A stretch of DNA of 64,000 nucleotides from Glycomyces sp040645615. GTDB taxonomy: Bacteria; Actinomycetota; Actinomycetes; Mycobacteriales; Micromonosporaceae. The notes under the pieces were generated by a model, which was not told the origin of the DNA, ran no database searches, and saw nothing but the letters and a program-made list of their open reading frames with translations. Positions 57,891-64,000 of the stretch are shown in pieces. The first letter of the stretch is position 1. Every line of letters begins with the position of its first letter. The translations under genes were made by a program, and so were the position numbers. The stretch is from the NCBI RefSeq assembly GCF_040645615.1, contig NZ_JBEYYO010000017.1, positions 67,737 through 131,736 on the forward strand, in the 5' to 3' direction.

Positions 57891-59732
57891 GTGACGCAGT
57901 TCTACCAGGCATTGCTCCGCGACGGAGGGCAGCGGCTCGGCCCCCGGCTGCGGCGCTGCTTCGCGTCCTGGGCCGGAGTCGACGACGACGGCGCACCGCG
58001 GGCCGAGCACACCCTCGCCCGGGCCCGGGTCACGTTCGCCGACACCGAAGTCTGCGGGACCTACACGCTGGACGCGCAGGTCGGCGGCGCCCGCCTGCGC
58101 ACCACCGCCACCTGGGCCCTCGGCCGCACCCCCGCCGCCAACTGGGTCCGCGTCACCGTCGAAGGCGAGCCGCCCGCGCAGCTCGAACGCGCCCCCGGGT
58201 TCGTCGCCGCGTTCCTCGCGACCGGGCGCGCCACCGACGGGGCCGTCCCCGTCGAGTCCGGGCCGCACGTCGTCGGTCCCGAGGAGGTCCAGGGCCTCAC
58301 CGCCTGGCTCGCTGACCCCGAACGGGCCGTGCCGGTCATCGTCCTCTCCACCGCGCGCGGCGACTCAGGCCTCATCGCCGCCTGCGCCGACCACCTCGCG
58401 AGCGCGCTCGCGGGCGTCGCCGTGGTGGCCCGCCTCTACGACACGCGCGCCCAGGACGAGCTCAACGCCTGGCTGGGCGCAGATCTCAGCGTCTTCGGCG
58501 GCGGCCTGCGCACCTACCTGCCGGGCGTGCGCCCCGGCGCCGAGTCCTACGCGATGCGACACCAGCCCCGCGGCGGCGGCGCGATCCGCGACCACGGCGT
58601 CAAGGCGCTCGGCGTGGTCGTCGAAGGGGTCATCGAGGCCTCCGTGCACCGCCCCTTGCCCACCGACGTGCGCCAGGCCGAACCGCGCGCCGCCCGCGTA
58701 CTCGCCGGGACGCTCGCCCCCGGGGCCTTCCACGCCGCGGCCCCCAGCCCGGCCGCGATAGCCGTCCCGCATCCGCCGAAGAAGCCCGCGCCGAAACCGG
58801 CGGCGATACCCGAACCCAGACCCGAACCCGCCGCGGCCGAAGCCGAACCGGAACCCCCACAGGTCTCGATCACCGAGGCGGCGGCCGACCGCATCGCCGA
58901 ACGACTCGCCGACCACCTCGACGACAGCGTCCTCGAAGCCCTGGTCGACATGGCCCGAGGCGGCGACTCCGAGACCACCGCGCTCATCCGGACCATGTCC
59001 TCGCACGTGGAGGCCCTCACCCGCGCCGTCGACGCCACCGGGCTCCTCGGACGCGGCGGGCGCGGGCGCGAGATCGAACGGCTCCAATCCCAGTACGACC
59101 AGCTCGAAGCCGACTACGTCGAACTCCAAGAGCTCGAACGCAAAGCGCAGGACCGCATCCGCTGGCTCGAAGGCCGCCTGGCCGAACACGCCGACCCCGT
59201 CTACGGCGTCGAGACCGCCGATCCCTGGGAGGCCGAGAGCCTCATGGACGTCGTGCAGCGGGCCCGCAAGCGCCTGCGGCGCCTCGACCTTCCCGGCACC
59301 CTCGACACCGAGGTCTCGCGCCTCGACGTCATGTACCCGCGCCACCGCCGCCGCTGGACCGGCAAGGCCTGGGACGCCCTCTGCGCCCTCGACGCCTACG
59401 CCGAAGCCCGAGCCGAAGGCCACTTCTCCGGCGGCTTCTACGACTGGTGCAGCCGCCCGAGGCCCGGTGCGGCCGTGGTCTCCCCGACCATGGTGTCCAT
59501 GAAGGAGTCCGACTCGGTCACAGAGAACCCCAAGTACCACCGGGCCCGCGTCTTCCCCGTCCCCACCGAGATCGACCCCTCCGGGAAGCTCTTCATGCCC
59601 TCGCACATCAAGCTCCAGTCGGTCGGCTCGCCCGCCCCGCGCATGCACTTCCTCGATGACGCCGGCGGCGCGACCGGCCGCATCTGGATCGGCTACCTCG
59701 GCGACCACCTCCCGAACACCCGCACCAACTGA
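57891..59732 (+). CDS. Large unrecognised protein with coiled coil and basic C-terminal domain
   Basis: Protein of 613 residues that I do not recognise. Residues 1-265 are mixed alpha/beta. Residues 275-330 are Pro/Ala/Glu-rich (PPKKPAPKPAAIPEPRPEPA). Residues about 330-440 are helical with a coiled coil (RLQSQYDQLEADYVELQELE). The C-terminal 150 residues contain PRHRRRWTGKAWDALCALDA and end in SPAPRMHFLDDAGGATGRIW then IGYLGDHLPNTRTN. That ending resembles RelE/ParE-like toxin strands, but this is only a pattern impression. GTG at 57891 has GGAGG 4 nt upstream; a much longer upstream frame is rejected because it overlaps the TauE/SafE gene. It may be a nucleic-acid-targeting or defence effector; no catalytic site is proven. 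Confidence 0.65.
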   Translation: MTQFYQALLRDGGQRLGPRLRRCFASWAGVDDDGAPRAEHTLARARVTFADTEVCGTYTLDAQVGGARLRTTATWALGRTPAANWVRVTVEGEPPAQLERAPGFVAAFLATGRATDGAVPVESGPHVVGPEEVQGLTAWLADPERAVPVIVLSTARGDSGLIAACADHLASALAGVAVVARLYDTRAQDELNAWLGADLSVFGGGLRTYLPGVRPGAESYAMRHQPRGGGAIRDHGVKALGVVVEGVIEASVHRPLPTDVRQAEPRAARVLAGTLAPGAFHAAAPSPAAIAVPHPPKKPAPKPAAIPEPRPEPAAAEAEPEPPQVSITEAAADRIAERLADHLDDSVLEALVDMARGGDSETTALIRTMSSHVEALTRAVDATGLLGRGGRGREIERLQSQYDQLEADYVELQELERKAQDRIRWLEGRLAEHADPVYGVETADPWEAESLMDVVQRARKRLRRLDLPGTLDTEVSRLDVMYPRHRRRWTGKAWDALCALDAYAEARAEGHFSGGFYDWCSRPRPGAAVVSPTMVSMKESDSVTENPKYHRARVFPVPTEIDPSGKLFMPSHIKLQSVGSPAPRMHFLDDAGGATGRIWIGYLGDHLPNTRTN

Positions 59733-59824
59733 GCCGCACCGCGCCCCAAGGGGACTCGCGACCGCGGTCAGCGCCCAAAGCGGTGCTCCCGTAGGCTCGG
59801 AGGCCCAACCCGGGAGGAGCACTG

Positions 59825-60016
59825 ATGGACTTCATGCGACGCAACGCGCGGTGGATCGCCCTCGCCGCCCTGCTCGCGGTCATGGCCCCGTTCCTCGCGC
59901 AGGGCCTGAACGCCCTGTTCGCGATCGACACCTTCACGGTGGCCGTGATCCTGGTGCTCGTGATGGCCGCTGTCGTCGTCCTCCTGGCCCGATCCCAAAA
60001 CGACGAGGAGAACTGA
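59825..60016 (+). CDS. Small two-helix membrane protein
   Basis: Hypothetical membrane protein of 63 residues. RWIALAALLAVMAPFLAQGL and FTVAVILVLVMAAVVVLLAR are the two membrane helices. The tail QNDEEN is acidic. GGGAGGAGC lies just before the ATG. Its stop overlaps the ATG of the methyltransferase gene in TGATG, so the two are translated in sequence. Confidence 0.7.
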   Translation: MDFMRRNARWIALAALLAVMAPFLAQGLNALFAIDTFTVAVILVLVMAAVVVLLARSQNDEEN

Positions 60017-60654
60017 TGTCGAGACGGCGACGCCGAGTCTTCGCCCGCCGGTATCCGAGTGCCGCCGCCCCACTGGAGGCGCGCGGCCTCGGAGCGCAGC
60101 GGGCCCGCCTGCTGGCCCCGGTCTCCGGGCGGGTGCTCGAACTCGGCTGCGGCTTCGGCGCGAACTTCCCCCACTACCCCGAGACCGTGACTGAACTGGT
60201 CGCGGTCGAACCCGAACCCCGTTTCCGCGACCTCTCCCGCGAGAAAGCCGACGACCTCGGCCTCAAAGCGGCCATCGTGGACGGCACGGCCGAAGCCCTC
60301 CCGGTCGAATCCGACTCGTTCGACACCGTGATCGCCACCGCGGTCCTGTGCTCGGTCGACTCCCAACAGGACGCGCTGGCCGAGATCTTCCGGGTCCTCA
60401 AGCCCGGCGGCGCCCTGGTGTGCTTCGAACACGTCGGCGCCCACGGCGACGACCCCAGCCTGGTCGAGCGCGCGTTCGACGCGGCCCTGTGGTCCCCGCT
60501 CAACGGCGGCTGCCACCTCTCCCGCGACACCCTCGGCGCCATCGAAGCCGCCGGATTCACCACCGAGGGTCTGCGCCGAGAGCACTTCGGGTTCCTGCCC
60601 TGGCCGGTCTCCCGAAAACCCCACCTCGTGGGCACCGCCCTCAAACCCCTGTAA
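60016..60654 (+). CDS. Class I SAM-dependent methyltransferase (UbiE/COQ5-like)
   Basis: Methyltransferase of 212 residues. The SAM motif is VLELGCGFGANFPHYP, followed by LVAVEPEPRFRDLSREKADD and the motif LPVESDSFDTVIATAVLCSV. IFRVLKPGGALVCFEHVGAH and the C-terminal FGFLPWPVSRKPHLVGTALK resemble the methyltransferase-like METTL7/UbiE group. The substrate is unknown; thiol or small-molecule methylation is possible. The start overlaps the preceding membrane-protein stop. A perfect 16-bp-stem terminator follows. Confidence 0.85.
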   Translation: MSRRRRRVFARRYPSAAAPLEARGLGAQRARLLAPVSGRVLELGCGFGANFPHYPETVTELVAVEPEPRFRDLSREKADDLGLKAAIVDGTAEALPVESDSFDTVIATAVLCSVDSQQDALAEIFRVLKPGGALVCFEHVGAHGDDPSLVERAFDAALWSPLNGGCHLSRDTLGAIEAAGFTTEGLRREHFGFLPWPVSRKPHLVGTALKPL

Positions 60655-60664
60655 CGCTTGAAGA

Positions 60665-60699
60665 CGCGAGGGCCGGTCCCGACGGGACCGGCCCTCGCG
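60665..60699. terminator. Strong bidirectional terminator
   Basis: A perfect 16-bp stem, CGCGAGGGCCGGTCCC / GGGACCGGCCCTCGCG, with a GAC loop. It separates the convergent methyltransferase and alpha/alpha-barrel genes. Confidence 0.9.
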
Positions 60700-60714
60700 C
60701 ATGGAACGACTCGC

Positions 60715-61590
60715 TCAGGCGATGCGGCCGTAGGCCTTGAGGATCTTCAGGTTCGCGAGGGTGAGGTAGCCGCCCCACTCGTGGACTACGACCGGGGTCC
60801 ACATCTCGAAGTTCGGAGCCCAGCCGCCGTCCTCGTTCTGAGAGGCGATCAGAGCGTCGAGGCTGCGGTCGATCTCCTCGCCGCTGAACAGGCTGCGGGC
60901 CAGAGCGTCGGGCCTGGGGGCGAGGTCGAGCGGGGAGTGGACGTGGCCCGGGGCGTCCGGGTCGAGGGCCGCGACGGCGCGAAGCCCTTCGCGCAGGCGG
61001 GCGAACTCGGCTTCGGCCCGTTCGCGGTCGGCGGCGCGTTCGAGGAACGCGAGCGCGCACAGCGCGTCGTAGGCGCTGATCTCGGTGAGTTCGGCGAGGG
61101 CCTTCCAGCAGAACTCGGTGGCCGGGCCGAGCCACGGGTGGTCGATGCCGCGAGCGGTGAGGAGCCCGACGACGGGCGCGGTGGGGTTGAGCGCGGCAGG
61201 GGGCTGCTCGCCCGCGGGCTGCCACCAGGGGCCGCGCGGGTCGTCCAGGACGTTGGGGAGCACCCACGGCACACCGCCGTCCTCGGTGGAGTTGGCCGCG
61301 AGCCAGTCGCAGGCCCGCTGGACCATCGGGCCCGCGCCCTCGCCGATGCCTTCGAGCATCCACAGGGCCACTTCGACGCCCTGCGGCTGGCTGCCCGCGC
61401 CGCGCAGGTCCGGTTCGATCGCGTTGCCGAACCCGCCGTCGAGGTTTTGGTAGGCGGCCACGGCGCCTCGCACGAGTTCGCCTGGGGCGCTTTGGAACGC
61501 GTGGGCGTACCGGAGCCGGTCCACGAGCCTGGCATGGAGCAGCAGGTAGCGTTCGGCGGCGGCGAAGGCGTCCTCGGTGAGCGTCTGCAT
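60715..61590 (-). CDS. Alpha/alpha-barrel (terpenoid-cyclase-like) protein
   Basis: Protein of 291 residues with repeated QNxDGGxGxxxE-type segments: AYQNLDGGFGNAIEPDLRGA near residue 45 and ASQNEDGGWAPNFEMWTPVV near 255. These match prenyltransferase/squalene-cyclase repeats and place it in the six-hairpin barrel fold. No DxDD cyclase acid is visible, so it is probably not a classical terpene cyclase. A GGAAAGGG ribosome site precedes the ATG. The frame continuing upstream is a shadow. It may be a stand-alone hydrolase-like or binding protein. Confidence 0.7.
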   Translation of the reverse strand: MQTLTEDAFAAAERYLLLHARLVDRLRYAHAFQSAPGELVRGAVAAYQNLDGGFGNAIEPDLRGAGSQPQGVEVALWMLEGIGEGAGPMVQRACDWLAANSTEDGGVPWVLPNVLDDPRGPWWQPAGEQPPAALNPTAPVVGLLTARGIDHPWLGPATEFCWKALAELTEISAYDALCALAFLERAADRERAEAEFARLREGLRAVAALDPDAPGHVHSPLDLAPRPDALARSLFSGEEIDRSLDALIASQNEDGGWAPNFEMWTPVVVHEWGGYLTLANLKILKAYGRIA

Positions 61591-61663
61591 CGGCGGCCCT
61601 TTCCTCGGCGGCGACCCCGGTCGGGGAGGAGCGACGAGCCTAACCGCCGGGTGTGACAACCGG

Positions 61664-62170
61664 TCAACCCGCGGCGGCGGCGAACGCCTGGTAGACCTCG
61701 TCGTTGAACAGCACGAAGCGGAGGTCGGCGACTCGGGTCCCGGCCGTGCGGACCGTCTCCACCGCGATCCGGGCCGCCGAGTCGGCGGGCCAGCCGTACA
61801 CCCCGGCCGACACGGCCGGGAACGCGATCGAGGCGGCCCCGAGTTCGTCGGCGACCTTGAGGGATTCGCGGTAGCAGGACGCGAGCAGATCGGAGCGGTC
61901 CTCGTCGGTGGAGTAGACCGGGCCGACGGTGTGGATGACCCAGCGGGCCTCGAGTTTTCCGGCGGTGGTCGCCACGGCCTGCCCGGTCGCCAGCCCCCGT
62001 CCGTACTTCGAGGCGCGGAGGTCGCGGCAGGCCTCCAGGATCGCGGGCCCGCCTGCCCGGTGGATCGCGCCGTCGACCCCGCCGCCGCCGTAGAGCGAGG
62101 AGTTGGCGGCGTTGACGATCGCGTCGACGCGCTGCTTCGTGATGTCGCCGCGCAGTATCGAGATGCCCAT
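61664..62170 (-). CDS. Macrodomain ADP-ribose hydrolase
   Basis: Macrodomain protein of 168 residues. ILRGDITKQRVDAIVNAANS binds the adenosine (Asp9) and the conserved Asn20; GGGGVDGAIHRAGG is the catalytic loop of MacroD/YmdB-type enzymes. It hydrolyses O-acetyl-ADP-ribose or removes ADP-ribose from protein. The ATG at 62170 was preferred to an ATG or other start 8 codons upstream because homology starts there. It is flanked by an aldo/keto reductase and the barrel protein on the same strand. Confidence 0.92.
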   Translation of the reverse strand: MGISILRGDITKQRVDAIVNAANSSLYGGGGVDGAIHRAGGPAILEACRDLRASKYGRGLATGQAVATTAGKLEARWVIHTVGPVYSTDEDRSDLLASCYRESLKVADELGAASIAFPAVSAGVYGWPADSAARIAVETVRTAGTRVADLRFVLFNDEVYQAFAAAAG

Positions 62171-62201
62171 GCCCGCATTCAAACACGCGCGCACCGGCGG
62201 C

Positions 62202-62227
62202 GGCCCGCGAACCGGAGTCCGCGGGCC
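62202..62227 (-). terminator. Short hairpin after the aldo/keto reductase
   Basis: An 8-bp stem GGCCCGCG / CGCGGGCC with a 10-nt loop, immediately downstream of the reductase stop codon (minus strand). It may be a weak terminator before the macrodomain gene. Confidence 0.5.
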
Positions 62228-62233
62228 TCGCCG

Positions 62234-63211
62234 CTACCAGCGGTGGTGGACCTGCGGGCGGATCAGCTCGTCGTAGACCTTCGCGACCTCGGCGTGGACC
62301 TCCGCACCGAGCGGCCCGAAGTCCGCCGCGGCGGCGTTCCCCTCGGCCTGCTTCGCGTTCCGCGCGCCCGGGATGACCACCGAGACGGCCGCCTGGTCGA
62401 GGATCCAGCGGAGCGCGAACTGCGCCAGCGTCATCCCCTCGGGCACGAGCGGGCGCAGCCGCTCGACCGCCTCCAGGCCGGTCGCGAAGTCGACCCCGGC
62501 GAACGTCTCGCCCACGTCGAAGGCCTCACCGCGGCGGTTGAAGTTGCGGTGGTCGTCCGCGGCGAACGTGGTCTCGGCGGTGTACTTGCCCGACAGCAGT
62601 CCCGAAGCCAGCGGCACGCGCGCGATGATGCCCACGCCGGCGGCCTGCGCGGCCGGGAGCACCTCGTCGAGCGGCTTCTGCCGGAACGGGTTCAGGATGA
62701 TCTGCACCGTGGCCACATTGGGCCGCGCGATCGCGGCGAGCGCCTCGTCGCAGGTCTCGACGCTCACCCCGTAGTTGCGCAAGCGCCCCTCGGCGACCAT
62801 CGCGTCCAAGGCGTCGAACACCGCGTCGTCGGCGTACACGGCCGGCGGCGGGCAGTGGAGCTGCACCAGGTCCAGCTCGGACACGTCGAGGTTGGCGCGC
62901 GAGTCGTCGTTCCAGGCCGCGAAGTTCGTGGCGCTGTAGTTCTCCAGGGTCTGCTCGACCCTGCGGCCCATCTTGGTCGCCACGAAGACCCCCTCGTGGC
63001 TTTTGCGGAACCGCCCGATGAACCGCTCCGAACGCCCGTCGCCGTACACATCGGCGGTGTCGTAGAACGTGACCCCCGCGGCGGCCGCCGCTTCCAGGGC
63101 CGCTTCGGCGTCGGCTTCGCTCACGTCACCCCACGCGGCCCCGATCTGCCACGCCCCGAAGCCGATCACCCCGACCTTCGCGCCGGTCCTGCCCAGTACG
63201 CGCTGCTCCAT
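62234..63211 (-). CDS. Aldo/keto reductase
   Basis: NADPH-dependent reductase of 325 residues. The catalytic tetrad is complete: Asp51 and Tyr56 (FYDTADVYGDG), Lys80 (FVATKMGRR) and His119 (LVQLHCPPPAV). The C-terminal AVSVVIPGARNAKQAEGN is the NADPH phosphate-binding motif. It reduces aldehydes or ketones; the substrate is unknown. ATG at 63211 fits the normal family start; a GTG/ATG four codons earlier is possible. It diverges from the apt gene. Confidence 0.92.
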   Translation of the reverse strand: MEQRVLGRTGAKVGVIGFGAWQIGAAWGDVSEADAEAALEAAAAAGVTFYDTADVYGDGRSERFIGRFRKSHEGVFVATKMGRRVEQTLENYSATNFAAWNDDSRANLDVSELDLVQLHCPPPAVYADDAVFDALDAMVAEGRLRNYGVSVETCDEALAAIARPNVATVQIILNPFRQKPLDEVLPAAQAAGVGIIARVPLASGLLSGKYTAETTFAADDHRNFNRRGEAFDVGETFAGVDFATGLEAVERLRPLVPEGMTLAQFALRWILDQAAVSVVIPGARNAKQAEGNAAAADFGPLGAEVHAEVAKVYDELIRPQVHHRW

Positions 63212-63352
63212 GTCCACTCCCACTCGCCCGTTCGCGAAGCGACCTCCGCTTCGCCCGCATCACCGCAGATCCTCGCACGCCGGGCCGGTCGCGGTGCCGC
63301 GACCGCCGCGAAGGACGGGACCGGCGCCTGACCACCGGCTACCCTTGCCGCT

Positions 63353-63868
63353 GTGGATCTGACCGAATACGTGCCCGTCGTGCCCGACTTCCCCGAGACC
63401 GGGGTGGGCTTTCGCGACATCACCCCGCTGCTGGCCAATCCCGCGGCGTTCAGGGAGTCCATCGACCGGCTCCAGGAGTCGTGCGCGGACTACCCGTACG
63501 ACACCGTGGCCGCGTTCGACGCCCGCGGGTTCCTGTGGGCCGCGCCGCTGGCCGACCGCACCGCCAAGCCCCTCATCCCGATCCGCAAGGCAGGCAAGCT
63601 GCCCCGCGCCGCCGCCGTCGAGTCCTACACCGGCGAATACGCCGAAGTGCGCGTCGAGATGCACGCCGACGCCGTCGCAGAAGGCGACCGCGTCCTCCTG
63701 GTCGACGACGTGATCGCCACCGGCGAGTCCATGGCCGCCGGGGTCCGCCTCGTCGAAGGCCTCGGCGGCACCGTCGCCGCCTGCGCGGCCCTTCTGGAGA
63801 TCGGGGCCCTGTCCGGGCGCGACCGCCTCGACGGCTACCCCGTGGTCTCGCTCCTGGGCAAGCTCTAA
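63353..63868 (+). CDS. apt: Adenine phosphoribosyltransferase
   Basis: Converts adenine and PRPP to AMP in purine salvage. The 171-residue protein has the N-terminal VPDFPETGVGFRDITPLL motif that binds adenine and the PRPP loop VLLVDDVIATGES (residues 114-126). FDARGFLWAAPLADRT and PIRKAGKLPRA are also typical. The GTG start lies 7 nt after a TACCCT box, so it may be leaderless. In many actinobacteria apt sits beside relA or secDF; here it is next to an aldo/keto reductase instead. Confidence 0.95.
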   Translation: MDLTEYVPVVPDFPETGVGFRDITPLLANPAAFRESIDRLQESCADYPYDTVAAFDARGFLWAAPLADRTAKPLIPIRKAGKLPRAAAVESYTGEYAEVRVEMHADAVAEGDRVLLVDDVIATGESMAAGVRLVEGLGGTVAACAALLEIGALSGRDRLDGYPVVSLLGKL

Positions 63869-64000
63869 GGGCCGCAACGCACGACGCGCGGAGCCGGTGA
63901 GAAGAACCGGATGTTCCGCGGCCAGGAACGCTGCGATGCGATCGGTCAGCCGCGGGTCGATATCGCCCCCTCCGAGTTCGGCCTCGTTCCGAAGCTCGAT

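Noticed and set aside
56559..59732. A 1,057-codon form of the coiled-coil protein
   Set aside because: The upstream half is out-of-frame reading of the TauE/SafE gene. A strong GGAGG before the GTG at 57891 marks the start.
1..64000. tRNA, rRNA, integrase or transposase genes
   Set aside because: None could be recognised on either strand. The short stop-anchored repeats are too small to call mobile elements.
63869..64000. A gene running off the right end on the minus strand
   Set aside because: A frame on the minus strand stays open and reads sensibly (IELRNEAELGGGDIDPRL), but it continues into the antisense of apt without a stop. Too little is visible to call it.

Overview
The window is 64 kb of very GC-rich, densely coding DNA from an actinobacterium. 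Third codon positions are almost all G or C, so long false frames shadow most real genes. GTG and TTG starts are common, and several genes look leaderless, with a TANNNT-type box 6-8 nt before the start codon. Gene content fits a saprophytic, filamentous-type actinomycete: a galactan-use locus, Hsp70 paralogues, an OtrA-like ribosomal protection factor, DoxX, LysE and DHA2 transporters, and an SCO4848-type membrane protein. The family cannot be fixed from the sequence; Glycomycetaceae would fit but is only a guess. I saw no rRNA, tRNA, CRISPR array, transposase or prophage. No gap without a gene exceeds about 300 bp.

Bases 1-13,284 hold the most striking region: six tightly packed co-oriented genes joined by 4-nt overlaps or short gaps. 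In order they are a TPR protein with a Cys-rich module, a 2,153-residue protein with an N-terminal CHAT (caspase-like) peptidase domain, a small J-domain-like protein without the HPD motif, a GrpE-like exchange factor, a DnaK with an inserted zinc-ribbon-like element, and a second Hsp70 ATPase domain fused to TPR-like helices. The giant CHAT protein contains modules homologous to two of its neighbours: a J-like segment and the Cys-rich module of the first gene. The cassette looks like a dedicated chaperone machine coupled to a CHAT protease, a plausible defence or cell-death system. Its function is inference.

Bases 13,398-15,841 carry small membrane proteins, a LysE-type exporter and a TetR regulator. 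Bases 15,950-25,213 form a complete galactan locus like B. subtilis ganSPQAB/ganR: a secreted GH53 galactanase and a GH42 beta-galactosidase on the minus strand, diverging from a binding protein, two permeases, a second GH53 without signal peptide, and a LacI regulator. The divergent control region has two 17-nt-spaced promoters, each with a LacI-type operator at or next to its -10 box. No ATPase gene is present, so a shared ATPase must serve the transporter.

Bases 25,407-31,841 (mostly minus strand) hold a short-chain dehydrogenase, a DEDDh exonuclease, an uncharacterised protein overlapping a ketosynthase-III/diiron-oxidase fusion, and a NarL-type two-component pair. Between dehydrogenase and exonuclease lies a cluster of 14-bp direct repeats. 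Bases 31,901-46,638 hold an Hsp70-transmembrane-WD40 fusion, peptide deformylase, methyltransferase, TPR and Nudix proteins, an SDR/TetR pair sharing a 16-bp operator, a HAD phosphatase, an OtrA-like factor preceded by a 35-codon leader ORF, an M14 carboxypeptidase, and a kinase of the streptomycin 6-kinase type.

Bases 46,640-63,868 hold an RlaP-type nucleotidyltransferase, a MarR/old-yellow-enzyme divergent pair, a DHA2 efflux protein with a C-terminal winged-helix-like domain, a CPA1 antiporter, a lipoprotein, a SpoIIE-type phosphatase, a TauE/SafE permease under a palindromic operator, a large unrecognised coiled-coil protein, a methyltransferase, an alpha/alpha-barrel protein, a macrodomain protein, an aldo/keto reductase and adenine phosphoribosyltransferase. 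The last 130 bases show nothing that can be called safely.
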